Source: CAZERD01 sp964515405 | Lineage (GTDB): Bacteria; Campylobacterota_A; Desulfurellia; Desulfurellales; CAZERD01 | Reading direction: 5' to 3' | Assembly: GCA_964515405.1 (NCBI GenBank) | Contig: CAZERD010000039.1 | Span: 1 to 14,383 of the forward strand | Length of the DNA stretch: 14,383 bases | Notes under the pieces: generated by a model | What the model saw: the letters and a program-made list of their open reading frames with translations, nothing else | Database searches by the model: none | Told to the model about the DNA's origin: nothing | Program-made: the position numbers and the translations under genes | Shown here: one piece after another, positions 6,870 through 14,383 of the stretch | How positions within the stretch are numbered: position 1 is the stretch's first letter | Layout of the letters: each line of letters starts with the position of its first letter

Positions 6870-7310
6870 GTGATAGACTTAAACGTGACTGAAGTTTACC
6901 TGAGGTATAAGAGTAAGAGCTTGTATGCGACGAAGAAGATAGCGGAGCATGTGCTTAAAAATTATGTAAAGGGCAAGAGGTATTATGTACTTTTGAGAGG
7001 TGAGTTTGGTTCAGGTAAAACTACCTTTGTCAGGTTTTGCATTGATTATATGTTGGGTGAGGGAGTGTTTAACGGAAGTCCCTCCTTCACGCTGGTTAAT
7101 GAGTACGAGCACGGTATCTATCACATGGATCTGTATAGGCTGAACGATGAGTCTGAGTTTATGGAGGCTGGGATATACGATTATTTGAATAAGGAAGAGG
7201 GATTGTTTTTTATTGAGTGGGCCAGAGGTTTTGTGCCCCATGATATGGTGATAACGTTTCACATAGTGGGTGATGAAGAGAGGGTTATAGATGTTAAATT
7301 CAAGGACTAA
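6870..7310 (+). CDS. tsaE: tRNA threonylcarbamoyladenosine biosynthesis ATPase TsaE
   Basis: TsaE is the ATPase that works with TsaB and TsaD to place t6A at position 37 of ANN-decoding tRNAs. The 146-residue length is typical. Visible landmarks are Walker A GEFGSGKT (44-51), the family signature SPSFTLVNEY (70-79, usually SPTFTLVNEY), YHMDLYRL (84-91) and FIEWA (114-118). The start is taken as GTG at 6870, because the frame is closed just upstream by a stop at 6864-6866. A second in-frame GTG at 6885 is possible, and neither has a strong ribosome site. It is the first gene of the tsaE-aroE-pilB-pilT-pilC run, and its 3' end overlaps aroE by 20 bases. TsaB and TsaD are not in the window. Confidence 0.93.
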   Translation: MIDLNVTEVYLRYKSKSLYATKKIAEHVLKNYVKGKRYYVLLRGEFGSGKTTFVRFCIDYMLGEGVFNGSPSFTLVNEYEHGIYHMDLYRLNDESEFMEAGIYDYLNKEEGLFFIEWARGFVPHDMVITFHIVGDEERVIDVKFKD

Positions 7311-8097
7311 GCTGTACGGGGTTATAGGCAGCCCCATTGCTCACTCCATTTCGCCAAAGCTACACAATGGTTTATTTAGATATTATGGGCTGAACGCTGT
7401 GTATCTTGCGTTTGATGTGAAGGATATAGCAGAGGCGTTCCATGGTATAAGGGGTCTGGGACTGGGAGGAGTAAACATTACCCTGCCGTACAAGGAAAGG
7501 ACTCTTGGGCTTGTTGATAAAGTGGATGCTGACGCCGAGGCTGTTGGTGCTGTGAATACGGTGAAGAACAATGGTGGCATACTTTATGGTTACAACACGG
7601 ATGTTTTTGGTTTTGAGGAAACGCTGAGGCGTATAGATTACCTTGGAAAGGAAATAACGGTGGTGGGCGCCGGCGGTGCTGCGCGTGCTGTGATCTATGC
7701 TTTGTATAAACTTGGTGTGAAGAGGGTAAACCTGATGAACAGGACGATGGACAAGGCTGCCAAACTTAGAGAGCAGTTCGAGAGAATCATTGAGATTGAC
7801 TGTCATAGACTTGATGCTGCTCATGTCGTGGGGCATACCGATGTGCTTATAAATGCTACATCTGTGGGCATTGATGGTATTTCTCTTCCCGTGGATATTG
7901 CGCCCATGGGTAAGGGATGGGTGGTTGATATAATATACTTTGATACGCCTCTAGTTAAGAAAGCAAGGAGTAAGAGGCTTGACGCGATAAATGGTATGGT
8001 TATGTTTGTGAATCAGGCTATCCGCTCTTTTGAGATATGGACGGGTATTAAATGTAGTGAATGTCTTGCGTTGAGTTTATTGGGAGAGAAGGTATGA
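7291..8097 (+). CDS. aroE: Shikimate dehydrogenase (NADP-dependent)
   Basis: AroE reduces 3-dehydroshikimate to shikimate with NADPH in aromatic amino-acid synthesis. The 268-residue protein carries GSPIAHSISPKLHN (13-26) for substrate binding, NITLPYK with catalytic Lys68, GAVNTV (86-91), YNTD with catalytic Asp104, the nucleotide-binding GAGGAA (126-131), NRT (150-152) for the NADP phosphate, INATSVG (187-193), and the C-terminal shikimate-contacting Gln242. The usual DxVYxPxxTPL block is shortened by two residues to DIIYFDTPL (213-221), losing the proline, but everything else points to an active enzyme. The ATG at 7291 lies inside tsaE behind GAGAGGG (7278-7284). The stop overlaps the pilB start in an ATGA arrangement, so the three genes are probably translated from one message. 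Confidence 0.96.
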   Translation: MLNSRTKLYGVIGSPIAHSISPKLHNGLFRYYGLNAVYLAFDVKDIAEAFHGIRGLGLGGVNITLPYKERTLGLVDKVDADAEAVGAVNTVKNNGGILYGYNTDVFGFEETLRRIDYLGKEITVVGAGGAARAVIYALYKLGVKRVNLMNRTMDKAAKLREQFERIIEIDCHRLDAAHVVGHTDVLINATSVGIDGISLPVDIAPMGKGWVVDIIYFDTPLVKKARSKRLDAINGMVMFVNQAIRSFEIWTGIKCSECLALSLLGEKV

Positions 8098-9806
8098 GTA
8101 ACACACTTCTTGGGAAACTCCTGGTGTGGAATAAGATTATAACCCAGGAGCAGCTTGAAGAGGCTTTGAAAGAGCAGAAGATATCCAAAAAGGGTAAGAA
8201 GCTTGGTGAAATACTTGTGGAGAAAGGATATATTACGGAAGAGGCGTTGAGGGGGTTTCTGAGTAAACAGTACAACATACAGGAAGTAGATCTAAGCAGT
8301 ATAGAGATATCACCGGAGGTTATCAACAAAGTCCCTGCTCAACTTGTGAAGAAACATTCCGTGATTCCTGTGGCTGTGGAGGGTGATTCTATTAAAGTAG
8401 CCACATCTGATCCTGCGAATATTTTTGTGTTTGATGAGATAAGGTTCGTTACAGGGCTTAAAGTTGTTCCGGTGCTTGCGTCTGAGAAATCTATTCAGAA
8501 TGCTATAGATAAATATTATGGTTCATCCAAGGAAATAAGCGTGATACTGGAGAATCTCCAGGCTTCTAAAAATGATGTTGATATAGTTATGTATTCGGAT
8601 ACGGATGAAATCAGTGATATAGAGGACTTGAAAAACCAGTCGAGCAAAGAACCCATAATTAATTTGGCCAATTCTATTATAAAGAAGGCTGTGGAGGTTA
8701 ATGCCAGCGATATACATGTTGAGAATTTTGAAAAGGTGTTGAGAGTGCGTTTGAGGGTAGATGGTAAACTGAGAACTATAATGGAGCATCCCAAAAATAT
8801 AGCTCCAGCCCTTATTTCGAGGTTGAAAATAATGTCAAAACTTGATATAGCAGAAAAGAGACTCCCTCAAGATGGAAGAATAAGGTTGAGAGTTGGTGGG
8901 AAGGATATAGACTTTAGAGTCTCTACGCTTCCTACCGTGTTTGGTGAGAATATGGTGTTGAGGATTTTGGACAGAAGTAATGTGAGGATGAATCTGAACT
9001 CGCTGGGTTTTGAGGATTTTGATTTGAGGAGATATATGGAGGCTATACAAGCGCCGTATGGCATGATATTGAACACAGGACCAACGGGTTCAGGTAAGAC
9101 GACAACGCTTTATGCTTCCTTAAATGTGTTGAACAAAGAGGGAGTTAACATACTTACTGTTGAGGATCCTGTTGAATACAATATCCATGGCATAAGCCAG
9201 GTGCAGGTTAAGGAGGATATTGGGCTTACGTTTTCCCAGGCTTTGAGGACATTTCTAAGGCAGGATCCTGATATAATCATGGTGGGTGAGATAAGGGATA
9301 CGGAGACTGCTGAGATAGCTATAAAGAGTGCATTGACCGGGCACCTGGTTTTGTCTACCCTACACACGAATGATGCACCTTCTTCAATAGTAAGGCTTGT
9401 TAATATGGGGATTGAGAGATATCTGATAGCTTCAAGCGTGATACTTGTCCTTGCTCAGAGGCTTGTTAGGAGGATATGTACACACTGCAAAGAGAGAATA
9501 GATGTGCCTGTTTCCAGTCTTGTTGATGTTGGGTTTGGTGAGGAAGAAGCCAAAAATATTCAGGTTTATAAGGGTAAGGGTTGTGAATATTGTGACTTTA
9601 CAGGGTACCGAGGAAGGGTTGCTATATATGAGGTTATGCCGATAACCGATACTATAAGAGAAATGATTCTTTCTGGTGCCTCCACAGATGAGCTGAAGGA
9701 GCAAGCTATAAAGGAAGGGATGTCTACTCTGAGGAAAAGCGGGTTGAAGAAAATAAAGGAGGGGATCACGACGCTGGAGGAAGTTGTTAGCATTACTTTC
9801 GTTTAG
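8094..9806 (+). CDS. pilB: Type IV pilus extension ATPase PilB
   Basis: PilB is the hexameric cytoplasmic ATPase that drives pilin insertion. The 570-residue protein begins with a MshEN-type domain containing two 24-residue motifs (5-28 and 36-59), followed by the N2 domain and the secretion ATPase core. The core has Walker A GPTGSGKT (329-336), Walker B within DPDIIMVGEIRD (391-402), and the His-box region TGHLVLSTLHT (415-425). A tetracysteine zinc site (Cys462, Cys465, Cys497, Cys500) separates PilB/GspE ATPases from PilT. The arginine that starts the first MshEN motif is Leu5, and Lys36 starts the second, so c-di-GMP binding is uncertain. The ATG at 8094 is preferred over upstream starts because it follows AGAAGG (8087-8092) and overlaps the aroE stop as ATGA. 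pilT follows 8 bases downstream. A GspE secretion ATPase is the alternative, but the adjacent pilT favours a pilus. Confidence 0.95.
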   Translation: MSNTLLGKLLVWNKIITQEQLEEALKEQKISKKGKKLGEILVEKGYITEEALRGFLSKQYNIQEVDLSSIEISPEVINKVPAQLVKKHSVIPVAVEGDSIKVATSDPANIFVFDEIRFVTGLKVVPVLASEKSIQNAIDKYYGSSKEISVILENLQASKNDVDIVMYSDTDEISDIEDLKNQSSKEPIINLANSIIKKAVEVNASDIHVENFEKVLRVRLRVDGKLRTIMEHPKNIAPALISRLKIMSKLDIAEKRLPQDGRIRLRVGGKDIDFRVSTLPTVFGENMVLRILDRSNVRMNLNSLGFEDFDLRRYMEAIQAPYGMILNTGPTGSGKTTTLYASLNVLNKEGVNILTVEDPVEYNIHGISQVQVKEDIGLTFSQALRTFLRQDPDIIMVGEIRDTETAEIAIKSALTGHLVLSTLHTNDAPSSIVRLVNMGIERYLIASSVILVLAQRLVRRICTHCKERIDVPVSSLVDVGFGEEEAKNIQVYKGKGCEYCDFTGYRGRVAIYEVMPITDTIREMILSGASTDELKEQAIKEGMSTLRKSGLKKIKEGITTLEEVVSITFV

Positions 9807-9814
9807 GGGGGATA

Positions 9815-10900
9815 ATGGAAAAGGCTAAGGATATTGTAGAGCTTCTTAGGATATTGAAAGAGAGGGGTGGTTCGGATCTCCATATAGTGGCTGGGGCTCC
9901 TCCAAAGATAAGGATACATGGTGATCTTGTAGATACGGAGTTTGCTCCCCTTGCTCCAGAGGAAACGCAGGAACTGTGTTATAGTGTTATGACCGAGATG
10001 CAGAAGAAAAGGTTTGAGGATAATCTAGATGTAGATTTTTCGTTTGGTATATCCAAGTTGGCGAGATTTAGAGCCAATGTGCATATGCAAAGAGGTACTG
10101 TGGCTGGTGCATTCAGAATGATTCCGCATGAGATTCCGCCGTTTGAGGAGCTGGGTATTCCTCCAGATGTTCAGAATCTTGCCAATGTGCCGCATGGTTT
10201 GATACTTGTGACAGGGCCGGCGGGCTCCGGTAAGTCAACGACACTTGCAGCGCTTATAAACAAGATAAACCAAGAGAGAACATCCCATATAATAACCATT
10301 GAGGACCCCATAGAATTCATGTACTCCCACGGTAGGTGTCTTGTTGATCAGAGAGAGGTAGGTTCTGATGTGCCATCGTTTGCTTCGGCTTTGAAGCATA
10401 TACTGAGACAGGATCCAGATATAATCCTGATAGGTGAGATGAGGGACTTAGAGACGATAGAGGCAGCGATTACTGTTTCCGAAACGGGCCATCTTGTGTT
10501 TGCAACATTGCACACGAACTCGGCCGCGGAGACCATTAACAGGCTCATAGATGTTTTTCCTTCCAACCAGCAACCCCAGATAAGGACCCAGATATCTGTG
10601 AGCTTGCAGGGTGTTGTATCTCAGAGATTGCTGAAGAGAATGGACGGGGCAGGGAGAGTGCTCGCCTTGGAGATTATGATTCCAAACAACGCCATAAGGA
10701 ATCTTATAAGGGAGGACAAGATACCTCAGATATACTCCGCTATGCAGATAGGTCAATCGCAGACGGGCATGGTAACCATGAATCAATCTTTGTTGAGTTT
10801 GTTCAGGAGAAGGCTAATAACCTACGAGGATGCATTGTCTGCCTCTCCGGATAAGAAGACCTTACAGAGAGAACTGGACAAGATCCGAAATACTCTTTAG
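9815..10900 (+). CDS. pilT: Type IV pilus retraction ATPase PilT
   Basis: PilT powers pilus disassembly and hence twitching motility. The 361-residue length is typical. The N-terminal PAS-like domain includes SDLHI (20-24). Walker A is GPAGSGKS (134-141, with Ala in place of the common Thr). The acidic stretch IEDPIEF (162-168), Walker B DPDIILIGEMRD (200-211) and the His-box TGHLVFATLHT (224-234) follow. The C-terminal AIRNLIRE (293-300) is the hallmark retraction motif that distinguishes PilT from PilB. There is no zinc tetracysteine. The ATG follows a strong G-rich ribosome site (AGGGGGGAT) just after the pilB stop, and pilC begins 16 bases after its end. PilU is a less likely alternative because PilT is normally the one paired with PilB and PilC. 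Confidence 0.96.
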   Translation: MEKAKDIVELLRILKERGGSDLHIVAGAPPKIRIHGDLVDTEFAPLAPEETQELCYSVMTEMQKKRFEDNLDVDFSFGISKLARFRANVHMQRGTVAGAFRMIPHEIPPFEELGIPPDVQNLANVPHGLILVTGPAGSGKSTTLAALINKINQERTSHIITIEDPIEFMYSHGRCLVDQREVGSDVPSFASALKHILRQDPDIILIGEMRDLETIEAAITVSETGHLVFATLHTNSAAETINRLIDVFPSNQQPQIRTQISVSLQGVVSQRLLKRMDGAGRVLALEIMIPNNAIRNLIREDKIPQIYSAMQIGQSQTGMVTMNQSLLSLFRRRLITYEDALSASPDKKTLQRELDKIRNTL

Positions 10901-10916
10901 AACCTGAGGAGGGAAA

Positions 10917-12119
10917 ATGGCTTATTTCAAGTGGGTTGGGGTAGACAGCACCGGCAGAAAGACACGTGGCGGTATTATGGCTGTTGATAAGAACGATGCT
11001 ATAGTGAAGCTGAAGTCAAGGAGAATAAATATTAAGAAGATCCAACAAACACAGCCTCAACTTTTCTCTTTTTTTTCAAAGAAAGTTAGTGAGAAAGAAT
11101 TGTTGATAACAACAAGGCAGCTTGCCATAATGATAAGGGCTGGATTGCCCATAGATGAATCTTTAAACATTGTGGCTGAGCAGATAACGAATCCGTATCT
11201 AGCGGAGATAATATATGATGTAAAGAAAAGGATAGAAGCTGGGAGCACATTTGCCAATGCTCTCAGAGCCCATAGGAATGTTTTCTCGAACCTCTACATA
11301 AATATGATAGATTCAGCTGAGAAGAGTGGCAAGCTTGAAGATGTTCTGATGAGATTAACAAACATGATGGAGAAGAGCATTGCCCTTAAGAGGAAGATTA
11401 GAGGGGCGATGATATATCCGGCAACAGTGAGCGCAGTAGCGGTTGTAGTTGTGACAATCATTTTGACCTTCGTGATACCAACGTTTGCCACTCTGTATCG
11501 GGCCAGTAAGCTTCCGTTGCCTTTGCCCACCAGGATAGTAATAGAAGTAAGTAAGTTTCTACAGCACACCATTTTATATTTCGTGCTATTTATAGTAGCT
11601 ATTGCTTTTATTGTGAGGTATTTTTACCGCAATAACGAGGGTTTTAAACGCGCTGTGGATGCCCTGATGCTGAGGTTGCCCGTTATAGGTATGTTGCTCA
11701 GGAAGAGCTCCATAGCCAACTTTTCAAATATTCTGGCCTCTCTAACCGCGAGTGGTGTTGAAATACTGGAGTCGCTTGAGATAGCGGCGAGAACAGCAGG
11801 GAACACTATAATAGAAGAAGCACTATACGTCATAAAGGATGAAGTTAAGAGGGGTGAAAATCTGTCTGTAGCTATGATAAGGAGCGCTGAATTTCCGAGC
11901 ATGGTCACACAAATGGTAGCTGTTGGTGAGGAATCGGGCAATCTTGAGGAGATGCTGAATAACGTATCAAGGTATTATGATGAAGAGGTTGACAATTTGG
12001 TAAAGAATCTTACTACCCTTATGGAGCCAGTGATAATAGTTGTGCTCGGTGGCATAATAGGATTTATTGTTGTTTCCATGTATCTACCTATCTTTGAGTT
12101 GGGTAATGTGGTCCATTAG
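10917..12119 (+). CDS. pilC: Type IV pilus inner-membrane platform protein PilC
   Basis: PilC is the integral membrane platform that couples the PilB and PilT motors to pilin subunits. The 400-residue protein has two repeated GspF domains: the first begins at TRQLAIMIRAGLP (66-78) and the second at LASLTASGVEILESL (273-287). The three expected membrane segments lie near 169-190, 218-236 and 371-391. Conserved family features include YPATV (167-171), FVIPTF (185-190), PLPTR (202-206) and the terminal MEPVIIVVLGG-MYLPIF block (369-393). The ATG at 10917 follows GAGGAGGG (10906-10913). It is the last gene of the + strand operon here; no pilS, pilR or pilin follows. Its last 36 bases overlap the tail of the convergent PBP2 gene. 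Confidence 0.96.
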   Translation: MAYFKWVGVDSTGRKTRGGIMAVDKNDAIVKLKSRRINIKKIQQTQPQLFSFFSKKVSEKELLITTRQLAIMIRAGLPIDESLNIVAEQITNPYLAEIIYDVKKRIEAGSTFANALRAHRNVFSNLYINMIDSAEKSGKLEDVLMRLTNMMEKSIALKRKIRGAMIYPATVSAVAVVVVTIILTFVIPTFATLYRASKLPLPLPTRIVIEVSKFLQHTILYFVLFIVAIAFIVRYFYRNNEGFKRAVDALMLRLPVIGMLLRKSSIANFSNILASLTASGVEILESLEIAARTAGNTIIEEALYVIKDEVKRGENLSVAMIRSAEFPSMVTQMVAVGEESGNLEEMLNNVSRYYDEEVDNLVKNLTTLMEPVIIVVLGGIIGFIVVSMYLPIFELGNVVH

Positions 12120-13904
12120 TATGTGGAGTTTGATGAGTTCAATATAGACCTTGCGTGCCAGTGATGCTGCGTACCAACTGGAACGCCCGTGTCTTAAAAA
12201 CACAACCACTACCACCTTTGGTTTGTTCATAGGGGCAAACGAAGCGAACCAGGCATCCGGTGTGTATTTGAGTAAGGTTTTCTTGGATATTTTTCCCTCT
12301 TTGTATTCCTTTTTGAGCTTTTTGAAAGCTTTTGATGTAACTATTTGACTTGTTCCTGTTTTCCCACAGATGTTTAGCCCTTTTATTTTGCAGTCAAATG
12401 CTGTTCCATAGGGTTTGTTCACAACCTCCCATAGAGCCCTTTTTACAACACCGTAGTACGGAGTTTGAAATATGTACAGTATGGATGGCTTTTCTCCCTT
12501 TAGTAGGAATGGTTTGTATGCTATCCCTGAATTTGCTAACATTTGGTAGGCTACTGCCACCTGTAATGGACTGACGAGGAAGTATCCCTGTCCTATTGTT
12601 GTTATGATGGTATCGCCTATGTACCATTTCTTCCCATAGAGCTTGTATTTTTCTTCTGGTGATGGGAGAATGCCTTTTGCAGTATAGCTAAATAGCCCAG
12701 GTGATTTTCCAAAACCGAATTGTGATAGGTAGAGGTCCAACCTTTTTATGCCCAGTTTTTTGCCCACCTGGTAGAAGAATACGTCGCTGGAACTTGCCAG
12801 AGCCCGATACAGGTTGATTCTCCCGAACCCAGCAGGATTCCAGTCCTTGTATATATTTTTTCCTATTTTAATGAACGGTGGGCAGAATAAGATAGTTCTT
12901 GGGGTTATTATTCCTGACCTGAGGGCACCTATTGCTACGAAGGGTTTTATAATGGATCCTGGTGGAAATGTAGCTTGTGTTGCTATGTCAAACAAGTTCA
13001 TCGTTTTGTTCTTGAGCAATCTGTTCCATTGAGTTCTTGTGAGCTTTTTCAGGAACAGGTTGGGGTCGTATGTAGGTTTGCTCACCATACCTAATATGGC
13101 ACCGTTTGTTTTCATTACTATTATGGCCCCGCTGTGGTTCCCAAGCAGTTTGTAAAGGTAGTTTTGTAATTTGGCGTTTACCGTTAGGGTAATATTTTTT
13201 CCATTTTTTGGAGGTGTTATCGAAAGCATCTTGATCCTGATCCCCATGGCGTTGACTTCAAACTCTTTGTATCCAAATTTACCGAGGAGCACTGAATTGT
13301 ACTTTCTCTCTACGCCTTTTCTCCCTACTTCTTCTCCAGGCACTATGAGGGGGTTTTTCCTTATGTCGTATGCTGAAGCTAGTGAGACATATCCTACTAT
13401 ATCGGCGTATACGTAAGCATCTCCTGGGTAGTATCTTCTTGCGGTCACTTCAATATCTATGTTGTTAAACTTCTCTTTGTAGAACATTATCCAGAAGATT
13501 TTATTCCTTGGTACATCGGATTCCAGTAGAAAGCTGGAATAGGGGGGATGCTTTTTTATTTCTTTTAGTAATTTTTCGTAGTCAATATTTAGCAGGAAGG
13601 ATAGTTTTTTTATTTCCCTGGTGTTTGTCCTCAGGTTTCTTGTGTAGTAGAGGGAGAATGCAGGTATGTTTTTCGCGTATGTAATCCCATCAGATGTTTT
13701 TATTGTTCCCCTTGTGGGTAATATTTTTATCAGTCGTATCCTATTCTTTTTGGCTAATTCAGAGAAGTAGTTGTGTTTCACAACCTGTAGGTAAAGTAGC
13801 CTGAGCACGATTAGGATAAACGACAGAAATATGAAGGCTATTAGGTAGTTTATGCCGCCTTTTAAGTCTTTAAGCTTGAGTATGTACTCATCTCTCTTTG
13901 ACAT
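12084..13904 (-). CDS. mrdA: Penicillin-binding protein 2, elongasome transpeptidase
   Basis: This class B PBP cross-links lateral-wall peptidoglycan together with RodA and MreBCD. The 606-residue protein has a short cytoplasmic start, one membrane anchor (about 18-40), the class B dimerisation domain (including RGTI at 65-68, RYYPGDAYVYADIVGYV from 157, and the GRKGVERKYN region near 194-203), and a transpeptidase domain. The active-site motifs are SIIK (317-320, Ser317 nucleophile) within PPGSIIKP, SSD (372-374, the SxN-equivalent usual in PBP2), and KTG (515-517) within CGKTGTS. GQGY (438-441) is also typical. The start is at 13904, behind AAAGGG about six bases upstream. The gene overlaps the end of mreD by 17 bases, the classic mre order. 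rodA, which often follows, is absent because the pilC gene converges here. The last 36 bases (a tail ending ITQLKDR) are antisense to pilC. Confidence 0.95.
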   Translation of the reverse strand: MSKRDEYILKLKDLKGGINYLIAFIFLSFILIVLRLLYLQVVKHNYFSELAKKNRIRLIKILPTRGTIKTSDGITYAKNIPAFSLYYTRNLRTNTREIKKLSFLLNIDYEKLLKEIKKHPPYSSFLLESDVPRNKIFWIMFYKEKFNNIDIEVTARRYYPGDAYVYADIVGYVSLASAYDIRKNPLIVPGEEVGRKGVERKYNSVLLGKFGYKEFEVNAMGIRIKMLSITPPKNGKNITLTVNAKLQNYLYKLLGNHSGAIIVMKTNGAILGMVSKPTYDPNLFLKKLTRTQWNRLLKNKTMNLFDIATQATFPPGSIIKPFVAIGALRSGIITPRTILFCPPFIKIGKNIYKDWNPAGFGRINLYRALASSSDVFFYQVGKKLGIKRLDLYLSQFGFGKSPGLFSYTAKGILPSPEEKYKLYGKKWYIGDTIITTIGQGYFLVSPLQVAVAYQMLANSGIAYKPFLLKGEKPSILYIFQTPYYGVVKRALWEVVNKPYGTAFDCKIKGLNICGKTGTSQIVTSKAFKKLKKEYKEGKISKKTLLKYTPDAWFASFAPMNKPKVVVVVFLRHGRSSWYAASLARKVYIELIKLHILMDHITQLKDR

Positions 13905-14343
13905 TTCTGCCCTTTAGCAGGATAAGTCTCGTGGATGTGGACAAAAAGAGATAAAACAAATAAGCAAGCACAGCTACGAATACTGAAAACAACAGGGACG
14001 CCTTTATATATAACACAAGGAATAAAGCATAAGCCACAGAAATGACCAAGGCAAGCCTATTGTCGGGTGCTTTGAAGTAGTCCTTTAGCACTGCAGCTGC
14101 GAATAAGAATATGGGTAGACCTGCTGTTAAAAAGAACAGACGGTTATTCAGGAGCATATCCAGTACCAATCCAAAGGCTGTGGCTACTATGAGAGAGTTT
14201 TCGAGAGTGTCTGATGAATAGTAGGATAGTGATGCCATAAATAGAAAAACATACAAGGAGTAACTCTGTGGGTTGATGAAGTTTATGGCCCCACTTATGC
14301 CTACGCTTATGATCAATAAGACTATTCCTACCACTATTCTCAT
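13888..14343 (-). CDS. mreD: Rod shape-determining membrane protein MreD
   Basis: MreD is a small integral membrane partner of MreC and PBP2 in lateral wall growth. From the ATG at 14343 the protein has 151 residues with about five hydrophobic segments (near 3-22, 30-42, 50-66, 70-87 and 97-135, the last probably two helices), the usual MreD size and topology. It contains the family-like GLVLDML (58-64). A GTG at 14352 is an alternative start adding three residues, but the ATG forms an ATGA overlap with the frame that ends just upstream, which favours it. Individual MreD sequences are poorly conserved, so the call rests on topology and on its position immediately before PBP2. Confidence 0.88.
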   Translation of the reverse strand: MRIVVGIVLLIISVGISGAINFINPQSYSLYVFLFMASLSYYSSDTLENSLIVATAFGLVLDMLLNNRLFFLTAGLPIFLFAAAVLKDYFKAPDNRLALVISVAYALFLVLYIKASLLFSVFVAVLAYLFYLFLSTSTRLILLKGRNVKER

Positions 14344-14383
14344 TTGGTGCACTCAATATACAGGGTGAATTCGTTGAAAAAAC
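14340..14383 (-). CDS. mreC: Probable MreC, last codons only (partial)
   Basis: Reading leftwards from the window edge, an open frame covers the final 14 codons of a gene (…FFNEFTLYIECTK) and ends with TGA at 14342-14340, overlapping the mreD ATG as ATGA. The fragment is far too short for homology. The identity is inferred from the almost universal mreC-mreD-PBP2 order and from the tight coupling to mreD. The rest of the gene lies beyond the window. Confidence 0.45.
   Translation of the reverse strand, partial: FFNEFTLYIECTK

Noticed and set aside
7372..7836. A 154-codon open frame on the - strand inside aroE
   Set aside because: It has no family features and no ribosome site, and it lies wholly within an aroE that has all its catalytic motifs.
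9815..10900. Defective PilT because of Ala in the Walker A (GPAGSGKS)
   Set aside because: The changed position is variable in P-loops and the key Gly, Lys and Ser are kept, so loss of function is not indicated.

Overview
This window reads as a chromosomal stretch of a rod-shaped, Gram-negative-type bacterium with type IV pili. It begins in the tail of an rRNA operon and then carries housekeeping genes. Base composition is moderately AT-rich. Arginine is encoded mostly by AGA/AGG and isoleucine often by ATA, a bias common in thermophiles. The phylum cannot be fixed from this sequence. The order aroE-pilB-pilT-pilC recalls clusters I remember from Desulfuromonadota-like genomes, but that is only a hint.

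Layout. Positions 1-337 (+) hold the 3' end of 23S rRNA, 5S rRNA and an elongator tRNA-Met(CAT). Positions 411-2467 (+) hold a divergent polysaccharide-deacetylase-fold protein joined by a 1-base overlap to an AI-2E/PerM-family membrane protein. A sodium:solute symporter (2521-3846) and radA (3948-5228) follow on the same strand. Positions 5204-6802 (-) carry a two-gene unit: a receiver-like regulator lacking an obvious phospho-acceptor, then a small Ras/MglA-type GTPase with no gap between them. A short divergent intergenic region holding a perfect inverted repeat separates this unit from a tightly packed + strand operon, tsaE-aroE-pilB-pilT-pilC (6870-12119). The right end (12084-14383, -) is the mre cell-shape cluster read leftwards: the last codons of a probable mreC, mreD, and the elongasome transpeptidase PBP2.

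How the parts fit. PilB (extension ATPase), PilT (retraction ATPase) and PilC (inner-membrane platform) form the pilus motor; no pilin, PilM-Q or PilS/PilR gene is present here. The GTPase/receiver-like pair sits directly beside the pilus operon, and small GTPases of the MglA class control pilus polarity in other bacteria, so a role in pilus control is an attractive but unproven inference. mreC, mreD and PBP2 build the lateral wall. tsaE (tRNA t6A), aroE (shikimate) and radA (recombination) are ordinary housekeeping genes.

Most notable points: loss of two of three expected metal ligands in the deacetylase-like protein; the GTPase plus receiver-like pair; PilB's tandem MshEN (c-di-GMP-type) motifs with altered first arginines; two tail-to-tail coding overlaps (radA/GTPase and pilC/PBP2) with no terminator space; and the inverted repeat overlapping opposed -10-like elements at 6827-6840. 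I found no mobile elements, CRISPR arrays or long repeats, and no gene-free stretch longer than about 110 bases.
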